Assembly (NCBI GenBank): GCA_946406115.1
Contig: OX291544.1
Location: forward strand, 4,650,001 to 4,714,000
Length of the DNA stretch: 64,000 nucleotides
Reading direction: 5' to 3'
Source: Apoda limacodes
Taxonomy: Eukaryota > Arthropoda > Insecta > Lepidoptera > Limacodidae
Shown here: in pieces, positions 18,456 through 31,590 of the stretch
Position numbering within the stretch: the stretch's first letter is position 1
Layout of the letters: each line of letters opens with the position of its first letter
Program-made: the position numbers and the translations under genes
Notes under the pieces: generated by a model
What the model saw: the letters and a program-made list of their open reading frames with translations, nothing else
What the model was told of the DNA's origin: nothing
Databases searched by the model: none

Positions 18456-21400
18456 ACAGCCAATTATGTTACAGATATATAATTTTGTAACAAAATATTA
18501 TAATAATTTACGAGAATGTCTGAATAATAATTTATAATTATAATATTGTATTTATTGGAAGTAAATTAGCAGTAAAAGTCTAACTTGGTCCTATATGAGC
18601 AACTTGTATTTTTTTTCAAATATTCAGTATAGCTATAGGTAAGGCAAAGAGCATAAAGGCACTATGGTTAAAGACCCACAAAAAGTTAAATAACAATCAA
18701 CAAAACTTACAAGTTTTACTTGGCACATTCAGGAAGAATTATGAAAGTAAAATTGCTCGTTTAAACCATGAAAGTTTAGACCAACAATGCATAGCAGCAC
18801 ATGTGCATATCGAAACATTATTACTTTTACCAACTTGATTTGAGGTTTAGGGTAATTATTGTTCTACCCAAATTTCTTATTAAAAAAGATAATTCCCTGT
18901 TTATTGTACAGAGTTCTTCCTTTTTTTCAGTGACGTTGTCGTTGAGTTAAATTTATATCAACCTCAATAAACCTAAAAGTAAAATTTAAACCTGAGTCCG
19001 CCCCAACGTGTTACGTTTCACCTCCCTCCGGGAAATCGGATACGGCGTCGTCGGCTCCAGCCTCCAGCCTCCAACCGCCAGCCCATCTCCAGCCCGACCG
19101 CTTATATTTATGATTAAAGTGTCTGAATAATGATGAGAGGTAAATTCTAGCTGCATTCTATATCAAAAGCTTGGATTTCATAATTTAGACCTTGTTTTTA
19201 TCTAGTAAAATATTTTATTAATTAACCATTCTTATTTGAATACCCGATTCCAGCTTTTTGCATAACTTAAAGGTCGGCTATTAGATATATTCTATGCTAT
19301 AAGTCCACTTATTATGATTCTATTGTTATATACTGCTTATAAATAAATAATTTTTCATACAATTTCTTCGAAAAATGTTGATAAGTTTGCCATTAGGTGG
19401 GAGCAAAGTACGTCTTTCCTCCCGCTCCCGAAGCTGCTAGTAATTAATTTTGATCAATTTGTGATAAAAAAATGCGAACTGCGTCCGCGTTCTCTACCCT
19501 TTTCAACAATAAAATTAAATATAACATTTCCAAACTGTCAAAAAAATTTAAAGGTTATTTAATGAATATACTTTTTTTATTAATATATTTTTTTTCATGA
19601 GTTGTGTCTAAAAGTGCCTTTTATTTCTTTTTTTTATAGAGGGTAATGCGTAGATTATTCGCTACGTTCTAAATTCAGAATTCCACCCCCGTCATAAAAA
19701 ATATTCATTTGCTCCCTCTTAATACAATCTACTATTAAAATATTCAAAATGATTTTTGCATTCTAGACATCACTGAAGTGATAATATTCTCAAATGTGAA
19801 AACACTTTATTTTACAGAATATTTATACATATGGAGAACGGAACCCAATTTTCTATATATTAGTTATATGAAAAACGATGTAATGGAAAAAAGTGGATAT
19901 AAATGAAAGCTAATCATTTAATAATCATGATAACTGCACATCTCTCGGACGCTTTTTTTCTAAGAGAAACACTAATCGGATCTTAGTTAGGGATCATTGA
20001 GGAGCTGCTGTACCCTTACCTTAAAGGGTTTGATGACAGCAGCATTATAAATATCCATAAATCATGGTATTTTTTTATTCTGATGGTCCATTATAGCATG
20101 CTGTCATTTTGTTTCTGAATATTATCTGGTTTCAGAGAGGGTAAATAAGACTACAGATATCGATCAATAATCATTGACTTAATTTAATGGTTGAGTTAAA
20201 AATTAATAAAATTTAATAATTTCTTATTTTTATACTATGTGTTCGGAAAAAATGAATGACTAACTCGTTTTGGACCGGTGACGGGTTAGCTATTCATTCA
20301 TCGCGCCTATTTAGTGCGCGCGTCAGTCGCTCAAAACTGTATGCGAGAAACGGTTGCGCACCTCGGTCGCACAAAAATGTATACGTGAATTATTATTGTC
20401 GTTACGGTTTAAATTGCTAAATTCAAATTCAACTGAAAAAGGCCAGTTGTCGTTAGGTTTAGTAATTTTCGGTGTTTTGGATATAAAGTGGAAATCACAG
20501 TGTCACGGGAAAGCTGCCAGGAAGAACTTCAGCTAGATTTCGTCACCATTAGAAGGGGAATTCTAGCGCCCGTCAACAACGAGTCACACACAGTACACGT
20601 ACCTACATCTACTCACCACACGACTCGTTTAAAGGGACCGGTATATATCAAAACATAAGTACAGAATAAGTACTTATTTCGCGGCTCAGTTTATTCGAAA
20701 TTTATTACAAGTGCTATTACGAAGAAGTTGTACAGTTCGCCCCATCTCTAAAGACAAAGGTACCAAGACATGCAGCCTTGTCAATAACAAAAAGTCTAAA
20801 AAGTCAAAGTCAAATAATGTACACCCACATAGAACAGAGTACAATAATTTACTTTAGAATACGGTTGACAACCCTACCAGGGACTGCAATTTAGTAAAAA
20901 CTCTTATCACCCCACTGTATTTATTTTTATATATTCTTCTCGTATTTGGCTCAGAATACTGAAAATGATTATCTTACTTTGTATTTCACACACAATCCTT
21001 TATTTTTTTTACGTTTTATTTAAAACAATTATCATCAACAAATTCGCATTACAGCGTTGCGTAAATACCTGAGAGGCTAATTTATTATTCACGCGCCATT
21101 AATTTTGCCATAACTGCGACTGACTCGACTCCGCACCGGCTCCACCCCGAATTCTGGATGATTTCTACGAGATACAACGATAACTTAACAGTATTTTTCC
21201 TTCTTAAATTAATTAAGGAAGTCTTTTCAAAAGAAAAGTCCTGATTGACGGACTTATCAACTCCGATAAGAAACAACCTAAGTGAGAAACATAAAAACTA
21301 GAATCAAAACAGGTAGGTAGGTATTTTAAAGCACATACAATTCGCCAATTTGCTTTTTTTGACGTCATCTAAGAGCACTTGGGCTCTCTAACAATTCTAA

Positions 21401-22030
21401 CGACACCTTAATTATAAAAATCCATCCAGCCGTTTGTAAGATATGAGGTGATAAAGAAATTTGCATACATATATACATACAAGATATGCGCAAAAACATA
21501 ACCCTAAAGCCGGGTGAAAATGAAACCTCTACGGAAAAAATCGCGCTGTAAAAAGGGCAAAACAATAAAATATTTTGCCTAAAAATCTTTTCTATAAACT
21601 AGAGGAAAGCCGTGGTCGCATTTCAATTTGCCCTTATATTTGTTAACCTAACAATACATTTTAGAGTATATTTTGACCTAAAAACTATGTATGAAAGACA
21701 ACTTAAGAATCTGTGCCTGAGCTAAGTAGCCTTGGGCCTCACTTAAATTTTGATCTTAAGTTATAGTAGTGAGTGTTTTATGGCAATTTTACACGATATA
21801 AGTGACTGGACACAGTTTCACGATTTTTGGTATCATCTAATTATAAAAAAGTGTTGGTATCATGTATATTTTTATTATATATGAGTATATCTTACCCAGT
21901 AACACGATAACAGCAACGTATTTACTATTCTAAAATTTCATACTTTGATGATAGTATATTTTTGGTATAACATTATTCCGCAAAACGTGTTTTCTGCCAA
22001 AAGCATTTGCATCGCATAAGTGAATCTAGA
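18456..22030. other. Non-coding stretch with old repeat debris
   Basis: No gene is supported. A pyrimidine-rich GC patch lies at about 18990-19110. A CpG-bearing patch opening GTGTTCGGAAAAAATGAATG lies at 20239-20380. A low-copy fragment of a repeat with CATCCAGCCGTTTG lies near 21420-21440. The rest is AT-rich. Confidence 0.4.
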
Positions 22031-22033
22031 TTG

Positions 22034-22085
22034 AAAAAAACCGGTCAAGTGCGAGTTGATCTCGCGCACCGAGGGTTCTGTACTT
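22034..22085 (+). repeat. Fragment of the AAAACCGGCCAAGTGC repeat family
   Basis: It opens AAAAAAACCGGTCAAGTGCG and continues to GAGGGTTCTGTAC, matching the starts of the fuller copies at 24316 and 33166 (the latter inverted). Only the first 50 bases are present. Confidence 0.7.
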
Positions 22086-22236
22086 AATGGAATTCTTTAA
22101 AGGTTTTTTAATTACCTATCTTATATTAGCCTCTTTTGATAAATTATTTGGTCACATCCACAAAGTTGTAAAGCAATCTGTTTGTTTCTACATATGATTA
22201 AATTAAATGATAAATATTAATAGAACTTAGCTTTGC

Positions 22237-22434
22237 TCATAAATCAAAAAGAAATCTCGGACAAAAGCTTTCATAACGGCTGCGGGGTTTCATTATAGCC
22301 GCCCATCTACCGGACGCCGCGCCGACGCGGACGGTGGTGCGGGCGCGGCGACGCGTTCGTTGCGGAAGCGGCGATGACTTACGGTCGACTATCTTATCTA
22401 GGGTAAATGCGCTACTGGTGGTGAGAGGTGACAC
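22237..22434. other. CpG-rich patch, possible exon or promoter
   Basis: High GC with many CG dinucleotides (22300-22380). On the minus strand a 65-residue frame crosses it and a GTAAGTC donor-like site lies near 22379-22385. The reading frame is basic and low in complexity and resembles no known protein. I treat it as a candidate only. Confidence 0.25.
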
Positions 22435-22728
22435 AAATATTTGTTGCCTGCAAATGTTTGTTCAAGTAGTTGGGTGGCAATATTTATGTGTTTGAATTAG
22501 CTTTAAAAAAACTCGTAATTTTTCTGTACATTCTTTTGCAAATCTATAAGAATTTGTGGTTCTGTCTATGTTCTGTCTGCACCATGTAATTTTATACAAG
22601 AAATTTAAACTAGCTATTTTTCAACCCAGAAAGTATGGAACCCACGGTGCGTGACTCTGAGTACTTATCGGTTTTTTTAGATATGTATTTTAGATATAGA
22701 ATAAAAAAAACTATATAACATTAATTAT

Positions 22729-23056
22729 GACGCCCTCGCAGCCTAGTTGGTAGTGTGGCCGACTGCTGTGCAGAGGGTGTGGGTTCGTTTCTCGCACTGG
22801 GCAAACATTTATGTGATAAACATTTGTGTCTTGAGTCTGGGTGTATTTATGAATGATTTGTATGTATTTACAAAAAAAAAAGTAAAATATATGTATTTGT
22901 ATCCGTTGTCTGGTACCCATAACACCAGCTTTGCTCACTTTGGGGACAGACGGCGCTGTGAGTAATATCCAAAAATATTTATTTACTAAGGAATAAGAGT
23001 ATACGGTGACCGTAAGCTTGTTTGCCACCTTAGTGGTATTAAAAAATAAAAAAAAC
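22729..23056 (+). mobile_element. tRNA-derived SINE with LINE-type tail
   Basis: The head has a box A-like TAGTTGGTAGTG (about 22744-22755) and a box B-like GGGTTCGTTTCTC (about 22780-22792), as in Pol III promoters from tRNA genes. The body includes ATCCGTTGTCTGGTACCCAT and GACGGCGCTGTGAGTAAT. The end is GTAAGCTTGTTTGCCACC, then TTAGTGGTATT and an A-rich tail. That ending also occurs alone at 31.1, 38.5 and 48.5 kb, presumably from the partner LINE. This is the most complete copy in the window. Confidence 0.85.
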
Positions 23057-24315
23057 CTATATTACATTAAGACATAATGTGTTTTCAACTTCTTATTTAC
23101 TTGCGTTTTTTTAATGCCTTTGTTTGTTTGAGCTTAGATACGCTTCATCTGAAACTATTTGTCACTTTGTCATGAATATTATTAAAAAAAAACAGAAAAA
23201 ATGAAATAAAAACCAATGAAACAGCCACCATGAATGTCTGTGCCATCCAATTTTTATTCAACTAACACTGAATAAATGTACGAATGGCCGACTAGATAAA
23301 CTTTAGAAAAACTAGTGTAAGGATGTTATGAAATACTAAGTGCATGTTTATCCTCATTTGGAACCCCTTGTATCTCATATTCCGAACGTAAGTATTGAGG
23401 AGCAAGAAGACTAAGTTTTCGACTCAACTTTTAAACTTCACAAGTTATTACTCGTGTGTACTTACTAATATGACTTACATAAACATAACTTATGAAAACT
23501 TTAACGCATCTCAGTTTCGGTGTTAATTGATTATGATGATGGTAATGAACCGTTTTAAAATTTTGCACAAAGTAAACGATTGTTTACAAACCGTTTCTTT
23601 CTTCCGAAGACTTATAGGGATAACTTCGTGAGCTGTACCAGCACAAAGAGCTAAGCCGGCGAATGAATACCGGCTTCGACAGCGTTGTCTGAGTTACTGG
23701 TTACTTCTTGTTTCTGCCCAAATTATGTAAGTTAACAGTCAACTTGGCTACGCCAAGTTAGACGACAGTAACAACAACTTTAAAATGGCGAATAAATCTA
23801 TTAAATATATAATTTTATTGTATTCAGAATTTGTAATATCTTTTCTTCTGCCTGCAGCCCACAAACAAGTGAGAATACTAAAACAGTGCTTAGTAATATA
23901 ACTAAGATTTCTACTAGAAAAATTAAGAATTTTGTCGAATTTCACGTGTAATAGTCAAGGCTTACCTTTATCTGCGCCACGTTAGTGTCTTTGTGAACTT
24001 AATATCCACGAAATGTTTATTTAATGATGTTCTGAACGGTAAACCCTTTGTAAAAGGATTCTAAGGAGCAGTTTATATGCAGGGTAGGTCAAAGTACGTC
24101 GACCGGGAAGGGCTAAGCGATCTTTTTACATTCTCCAATTCTTTTGTGAGTTCTGTTTATTGGTTTTTAGATTAGATCTTTTTAGAACCGAAGTGTGGTT
24201 TCAGTTTTATTGTTAAGCTTTAACCGTGACTGCGGTAAGAAATACGTGAAATAGAACCCGCTCGGTATATAAGCGTTTTTCCTAACAACTAAAATTTAAA
24301 CAGTTGTTTAAAGTA
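23057..24315. other. Non-coding stretch, no gene recognised
   Basis: AT-rich. A short inverted GCCGGCGAATGAATACCGGC sits near 23655-23674, a small stem of unclear meaning. A 65-residue minus-strand frame at 23748-23945 is unsupported. Confidence 0.4.
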
Positions 24316-24831
24316 GAAAAAACCGGCCAAGTGCAAGTAAGACTCGCGCACCGAGGGTTCTGTACCTACCACCATTTACGTAATTTACAAACACAAACAA
24401 AAAAAAGTGTACCATCCACTTACTAACCAAGCCTGACGTTGCTTGACTTTGAATTTCATTTCCAACAAACAAATGTGTGACTGTTTCTCTTACTGATAAG
24501 CGAGATGGCGCTTTAAAATAGTAATTGCTTGGACCCGTCTAACACTTGGCCGTTTTTTATTATTTTTTGTTACACTTTAGAGTTCACACTATTTTTTACT
24601 GCAAGTTTGAAGCTTGTATGTCTTTCTGCTTTTACGATAAAGCCCACCCACCCTTAAATTTTAACTTTTAATTTTTTAGATAATCCCCCAGCATAACACA
24701 TATTCTGTGAAAAAATCAGGTTTCTACCTATTTCGATTTAAAAGATAGATCCTTTTAATGGTCGGACAACCAGACAGACAGCGTAGTCTTAGTAATAGGG
24801 CTTCATTGGCACCCTCTGGATACAGAACCTT
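24316..24831 (+). repeat. AAAACCGGCCAAGTGC family repeat, nearly complete copy
   Basis: It begins AAAAAACCGGCCAAGTGCAA, carries CGCGCACCGAGGGTTCTGTA, and closes with CAGACAGACAGCGTAGTCTT and a GCACCCTCTGGATAC-like end. The same beginning, inverted, bounds the copy at 32.6-33.2 kb. No transposase or reverse transcriptase reading frame is present, so it is non-autonomous. Its class is not clear. Confidence 0.65.
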
Positions 24832-26096
24832 AAATAGTAAGTATAAAATATCAACCTTTGAACTTAATTTTTAATATCTTTTAAAGTTTTCCATCAGGAA
24901 CTTTTGCAGCTTCACATAATGTTACACTTCGGACATTTTAAATACACCATTCATAGCCACTACATTAGCAAGACTATAAATGCGTATACATATGTCTATG
25001 TTACATTGGTACGGCTGTCTCAAGGTAAAATAATATAATTACGCCTATCTCCATGTCACGCACGCAAAACAGTGCAGTTCTTGTACCATAGAAGAGTGCA
25101 TAGTAAATATTAAAAATGTATAGCAAAAGCCGTGCGTGCAAACAACATGAGAGTTAAAAAAAAATCTATGAAACGCGGCGTGCGGTGAGATATCCGCTTT
25201 AAGGTAGAGATATATAATATGTCCGTTCTGTAAACAAAGGAAAAAGTGAATAGTTTGTCACATTATAGTAACTATAACTAGACTTTGGTTTATACATTTA
25301 ATAGATATTATATATATATAGGTATTATATAGAAAAAAACACAGTTATATATATCTTATTATACATAACTTTTATTACGTTTATATTTACAAACACTGTA
25401 AAGTAAAGCCATATACCCATTAATTTTTTTTATAGTTTTAGTTCTAAAAACTTGACAATTTTGATTTCGGTTTAAGGTTTCAAGAGAAACCGTTTGTTTT
25501 CCATCACAAATATGCAGCTAGAGGAAATTAAAAAATATTGAAATACCTTTAAACCCACTTAAACCAGTTCAAGAGGGAGTTCAATCTTCACACCCCAAAC
25601 ACACACTTTATTTTATTGTTTATAAACCAGCTTTATAAATTATCTTAACAAATGGCTTTTCGCTGTTATCTAAGCTCTAATGACATTGGTTTTTGAAACG
25701 TACTGGGTCTTGCTGGTCCTTCAAGTTTGGTATCCTAATTGCTTTCTGCAAAGAGCTCAAGCGGTTGTCTCTGTCGAAAGCCACTCAATTTGGTGAGTGG
25801 AAGTGCAGAAATTAAATTATTTATCTTTTTCGCGAACCTTTTCTTTGAGATTAATTTGAGATAATGAACACTTTTACTCAAGTTTTTTGAGAGTACGGGC
25901 CTTATTAAATTTGCATCCCTCAGCAAGTTAAGTAAGTAAGTAAGGTACCTACGATAAGCTCGCAATTGTACTTATAAGTGTTCTTTTATTGCATCGTACA
26001 GTAAATAACTATTGGATCAAAGATGAGAGTCATGGTTAATTTTCTAACTTTATATGCTGATGACCGTATTAATTTTAGTAGCTATTAGTAACTTAT
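24832..26096. other. Non-coding stretch, no gene recognised
   Basis: AT-rich, including a TATATATATATAGG run near 25308-25323. No convincing open frame or transposon end is seen. Confidence 0.4.
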
Positions 26097-26240
26097 TACT
26101 ATGAAAACTGCAAACTTTAAATATTTACTATGAAAACTGCAAACTGTAATTTTTTTACTATCAAAACTGCAAATTGTAAATTGATTCTACGAAAACTGCA
26201 AGTTGTAAATTAATACTATGAAAACTGCAAATTGTAAGTT
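26097..26240. repeat. Degenerate short tandem repeat, about five units
   Basis: Five imperfect copies, spaced 29-35 bases apart, share TACTATGAAAACTGCAAA followed by TTGTAAATT-like sequence. They differ in spacer length, as expected of an old minisatellite. A short CA run follows at about 26276-26289. Confidence 0.75.
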
Positions 26241-27565
26241 ATAATTTTAAGTTTTTAGACTTTTATTATTTGAAACACACACACACACTAACGTTTAAAA
26301 GCTAACAACTTATAAAATATACATCTGAAAGTAAAATTTGATATAATTCTGTGATGCATAATGACACTCCACACAATGCGGTGGTTTATTAACTCTTAAT
26401 CTTATTTGAGACCATTTTTAACCTTAAAAATAAGTAAAAAATTTACTATATTTAATTTAAAATTTAATAAATTAATGTTTAAACAAAGCACGCTACGAAT
26501 ACTATCAGCGGCGCAATGTGCCAAATTTTTTACTAAAATATATAGGTTTAAATTTGTACAGGATTCTAGTTTTTAAAACAAATGGTTCAAATAACATACG
26601 GACGGACGGACGAAATAAAACTATAAAGGTACCGTGTTTGCCATTTCCCTTCGGAAATAAACAGTACTTAGCTTAGTTTCTGTGAGTTTGGAATTATTTG
26701 TGTATTTGTGTGTTTGTTCGAACATAACTCGTAAACTACAATGTAACTTCGTATATGAGAAACTAGCCACGTCAGACCTTAGGCTGTAGCCTAATATATT
26801 GTATTATATTATCCTAAGTTATGAGGAGAAATAATATTTTATGTTGTTATAGATAAATTTCAGGACTGACCATTGAACTTGGCACCCATTTAGATCTCAC
26901 TTCTTTTGTTTTTGAAGTCAACATCCAAGGCATATATCATAATATTGAACTTGGCTCTCATTTCACATTTATGTTTTTGATGGGATTTTTTTACTTTTTG
27001 TACATAAATTATTAGTAGGTACTTATTTATAACAAAATTAATACCAAATGGTTTTTGTTGAACTACTGTATTTTCTTACGTTTACGACAGACATACTCTA
27101 CTATAGTCTCACGCGACCTATTTGTTTGTTGTATATTACTATACTCAAACAAAGAATATGCAATCGAATGAAATAGGCAGCTTCCATCGGGAGGCATTAG
27201 AATAACTCGGTGTAAGGTGTTACCCACCCGTAATTCTGTTGTACAAAATACGCAATTAAAAGATAATTATTTAAGACGATTACGGAACAAATTACCTGTT
27301 ACCTATTGAATTCTCAAGAAAAACAATTTGTTACCAATAAGTTCTCATTCTCAAGCTCATTCAGATTTAAGTATGCACACCTACTTATTACTCTTATAAT
27401 TATAGTAATATTATTATTAGTTTTTGATTTAAACTATTGCCTATACCATACGTGCTTACTAAAAGAATTGTAATAATAATATAACCACAAATATATAAGT
27501 ATTTTTTGAGAAAACCTATGAATTTCGTAGCATAAATCGCAACCTTATAGGTTAGATATCGAGAG
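26241..27565. other. Non-coding stretch, no gene recognised
   Basis: AT-rich. Near 26595-26640 a fragment with ACGGACGGACGGACGAAATA may derive from the 3' end of a dispersed repeat. Nothing else is identified. Confidence 0.4.
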
Positions 27566-27690
27566 ACAACCGGACAGCAAGACGGCGCGGCGCTCGCTTA
27601 TGAGCGCGGCTGCCACTCGCTCGGACAAGTTCGCGTCAAGATTCGCGCTCCCACCCAGCTGCTCCGACGTCGCACCGCGCGCCTAGTACC
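27566..27690. other. CpG-rich island, possible first exon or promoter
   Basis: About 125 bases of very high CpG content in AT-rich surroundings. A 28-codon frame opens at the ATG near 27600 (plus strand) and ends at TAG near 27686. It is too short to judge. Confidence 0.25.
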
Positions 27691-28346
27691 GAAATGCCTA
27701 TTATTTAATTATTTATAAGTAATGAATGATTTTACACTATTTATGTGCGCTAAATATTGAAACAATAATTAATACTAAATCCCAGTTAATAACGTAATAA
27801 ATACGACAGTTGACTTTATTCTTAGTTATAAGTACCTACTAAAATTTTGGATTAAAAACAAATTAAGTATGGTATTCAACTCGTTATATATTCACGTGAA
27901 AACCTTAAAATCCACATAAAGACAGGCTGTCATAAGTTTTGATTGCTGATTCTTACATTACAGTTTTTATAAGTATAAGTTAAGTGTTCTTAATAGAATC
28001 AATTAAGTGAAAAAATATAATTAAATGATAAAAATTTACCAGTTTCTGATTTATTTCTTTGTATTCATCTAATGACCTATCTACATGGCAAATTTGAACT
28101 TTCTAGGTCATCTGTACCCGGTTTAGAGTTTTGATCTATAGGTAAGTCAGTGATCAAAATGACGATTTTTGAACGTTAATATCTAAATAACCGTTTGAGA
28201 TTTGCTTATGAAATTTTGAGCACACATGTATCTCGCAACATTTGACATGTTTATGTGAAATAGTTTTTGAGTTATTAGGGGGTCAAAAGTGGCTCCAAAT
28301 GGTTCTGTTACTCGAACTTGGCTTGACACGCTGCCGCGCTTTTAGA

Positions 28347-28495
28347 TGATATGATATGTATGTATTTACAAAAAAAAATATATTTGTGTATTTAAATCCG
28401 TTGTCTGTTACCCATAACACAAGCTTTGCTTACTTTAAGGGCTAGACGGCGCTGTGTGTTATGTCCAAAAATATTTATTATATATTATTATTATT
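28347..28495 (+). mobile_element. SINE fragment lacking the tRNA head
   Basis: The body matches the SINE at 22729-23056 from TGTATGTATTTACAAAAAAA through ATCCGTTGTCTG and GACGGCGCTGTGTGTTATGT to CCAAAAATATTTAT. The 5' part is missing and the end is a TTA/ATT simple repeat. Confidence 0.8.
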
Positions 28496-28534
28496 ATTTC
28501 TTTTGAAACCCCTCAAAAAATATTTTTTAGTTAC

Positions 28535-28601
28535 ACAGATTTTTTTAAATGTGTTCAAAATTCATATAACATGAATTTTAAACACATTTAAAAAAATCTG
28601 T
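28535..28601. repeat. Near-perfect 31-base hairpin
   Basis: The arm at 28535-28565 (starting ACAGATTTTTTTAAATGTG) and the arm at 28571-28601 are reverse complements with a single mismatch and a five-base loop. No flanking duplication is evident. It could be a tiny MITE or an RNA hairpin. Confidence 0.8.
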
Positions 28602-31090
28602 TTTGAAAATTGTAATGTTTTTTCTAAAACGAACTGGTGATAAATAAAAGCAAACAATACTTTTGAAAGTATTTTAAAGAAACCTACTAGATTAAGATAT
28701 TTTTGAATTTGAAACACCTAAGCTCTTCCCAAATTTTACTCCTGTACCAATAATGTATAGGTATAAAGTTTATGAAGTTGCAAAAGATAAAGACTACAGT
28801 ATATGATAAAGGGGTCCTGTACGAACTTAACCAAAGAAGTTAAGGTTTGGTCGTTCACGGAACAGCTCAAAAGCTTAAAAGACGCGGACTGTCATTGAAC
28901 ATCGTTAATCATTGCACGGTGAACACAATTCGTTCAACAAATTATAGTGCGTTTTATGCAGTATTTTTCAACATACATTCAAGGTTTGTATTCCCAGAGG
29001 GTGGTAACAAGTAGTTGCGGTCATAATGTGGGGACAGTATTTTTTCACCAACCATTCAAGTCCTGCGTTAAAGGTGGTGAACCCAATACTGCGACACTGC
29101 TTCTGATGGAGTTTATATGTGTCCCATAAGTCGTAAATTATACGCTTTACTTAAATTAATATTTCGTATTTTCATGAATATTTAAATCACTTTGGTTTTG
29201 TGTATATTATAACCTCTAAGCTCCGGCGTTTCTTAACCAGTTTTTAGAATCCATTCCAAATTAGTGTTATACCTAAATTTGACGAGGAAACTAGAGTTAT
29301 TTTAGATAATATGGTTCTAAAATATTCTATTTTAATCATATAATGAAATTAATTGGTAGTTGATAATGCATTCCTACTTTTAGTTTTGCTTTTAGTAGAT
29401 AATTGGATTCAGGTCATTGTTATTATATTTTTACTTGTAACTTGTGTTTCTGGATGTGATTATAACGCACTTCGTTCTAAATGTGGCCTCAGACTATATA
29501 ATACTACGTAGCATACAACAATAACTTTAGACAGACTAATCAAACTAAATTTTGCGTTTTTTTCTATCTATACATTGAGACGAATGCTTTAATTGTAATA
29601 CCAGTTTTTTTTGCGACTACATGAAATTTTCTCATTTTACTTTGTATAAGCTTTTTCCAGCAAATTCACCCGCGCAGGATTTGATACTGTACCAAAAGTA
29701 AGTTATCCTGCACAGTTACAATAAAAAAAAAGGAAGACTGGTATCCTGTAGGAACTGTCAATCTGGATACAAAGTATCCTTTTTCACTTGTTCAACAATC
29801 TTGTTGCCAAAACCAGATTAATTGGTTGCTCCGTTATGATATTAAGGATAACAAGCAAGCAAACAAACGGACTTTCACATTTAGTTAGGATATCATCGCA
29901 CTCCGCGGAGTCGTACGTAGAATAGCACAGTCATAAACAAAGCGTCGACTCATGATCGCTTCATTGTGCGCCAGTCTTTTGTTTTTATATGAACACTGAT
30001 TTACGTTCGTTTAACCGCGTTACGCCTAAATGTCGCTCGCAAGTCGCTTCTGATGACAAATGATAACTGCACAACAGTTCAATAGGTTAGTTAATTCACC
30101 AAATTGATTTATGACCCTCATCTACAAATGACGCTATTAATCGAACCTCTACCCTTTCATAATCTCTGGTGCCACTGCCACAGACAAGTATACAGATATT
30201 AACTTGAATTTGTTTTGTAGGTACGAGACGCCTATTATTATGAATATACAAAATATTTAAAATTGCGTTTTTTTGTTCCATTTTTAAACAATGTTTTTTT
30301 TACTATTATTATTTACTATTTAAATTATTTCTTAAGGATTTCGTAGCCAAATAACAAAATTTAGACGCATATTGTTAGGAATATTGTAACATCTACCCAA
30401 TTATAAAGTTGTTGCAAAAAAAACCATAGACATAATCTTTATTACCACGATTTTTTAACAAACAGTCCATGTGGACAAAGTCCCGGGTAGTAGCTCGTCT
30501 ACGAGACGAAGTCGCGACAATGTTTGTCTCTACTGTTCCTGTCTTTATCAGTTCTAAATATCTTTATATCAAAGTGAACTGTCATGGAATTATAATCATG
30601 AAGCTGGGAGTTATACCACGGATAGATAAAATAATGTAAATAAAACTACTATTTCTTTTGTAATTATTTTAATTTTTCGTTCTTTCTTTATTTGTGTAGA
30701 TATATTCTTAGTTCAGTTCCTCCGCAATCATCTTTCTTATTGTTAGGATGTTACATATAAATCTGGCACTATGCCATTTTGTAGTTTAAAATGTATAAAA
30801 TATTCAAAAAAAATTTTGGCAAAATGACAACTTTAGGTCGCTAGAGTAATGGCGGGCTTATTGAAGTCAACTGTCACTTTCCAACGCGTCGTTACTACCT
30901 CACAGTCCGAAATCATTCTTCCATAAGTTTTCCATGCATAATTCTTTACGGGCCTCCATTAAAACAGATAGAATTTGTCGTCGAATACTAATATATATTA
31001 TTCAATATCAAAACACAACCACAGTGTTCGAATTTCCGCCAATAATCTGAATTATTTATATATATTCATTTGTGATACTACTGATGTTGC
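28602..31090. other. Non-coding stretch, no gene recognised
   Basis: AT-rich. Short frames at 28947-29129 and 30096-30281 show no recognisable domain. No clear repeat ends were seen. Confidence 0.4.
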
Positions 31091-31099
31091 AAGCGTCGA

Positions 31100-31170
31100 T
31101 AGGCTACAGTAAACGTTTACCATCAGGTGAACCGTAAGCTCGTTTGCAACCTTAGTGGTATAAAAAAATA
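31100..31170 (+). repeat. LINE/SINE 3' tail fragment
   Basis: It contains TTTACCATCAGGTGAACCGT, then AAGCTCGTTTGCAACC and TTAGTGGTATAAAAAAATA. This is the same ending as the SINE at 23.0 kb, typical of severely 5'-truncated insertions. Confidence 0.7.
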
Positions 31171-31367
31171 TACGTCACGGTTTTAAAACAGAAGTGTTAC
31201 ATTTCTAGAGCAATAATTGAATTAATAATATGAGTTACTAGCTTTGCGGCTTAGATACATAATATAGCTAGTGTATAGAGCGCGACCGCCCCGTTACATT
31301 TGTATGAACCAATTCATAATACGCCGCCGCTTTCTTGAAGAGTTTTGAATATCTTTTTACATATCAT

Positions 31368-31590
31368 CACAGATTTTGAGTTCTGTAATCTTTCCTATGG
31401 ATTGTACCATAGCCTCACAAAATTGGCTTTAGAAAGAGACAAAGCTAATGAGCGTCAACTACCTGTCTCTTTTCTGTGAAATAAAAATAAAACGTTAGAA
31501 AGAGACAAGATACCACAGTTTGGCTTAGTCTTCGACCGTTTTTACTTTACAATGTCTAGGAAATGCGCCGTCCAGTCTCTATGTCTATGC
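31368..31590. mobile_element. MITE family A, copy 1
   Basis: Ends resemble CACAGATTTTGAGTTCTGTA and CTCTATGTCTATG, imperfect inverted termini of CATAGAC type. Internal landmarks are GCCTCACAAAATTGGC, AGAAAGAGACAA and CACAGTTTGGCTTAGTC. It matches the copies at 36.6 and 49.6 kb. It is non-coding. Confidence 0.65.

Noticed and set aside
22740..22815. Functional tRNA gene
   Set aside because: Box A and box B are present, but the cloverleaf does not close and the sequence continues into a SINE body.
22711..23028. Minus-strand 105-residue and plus-strand 72-residue frames
   Set aside because: Both lie within the SINE and arise by chance from its sequence.
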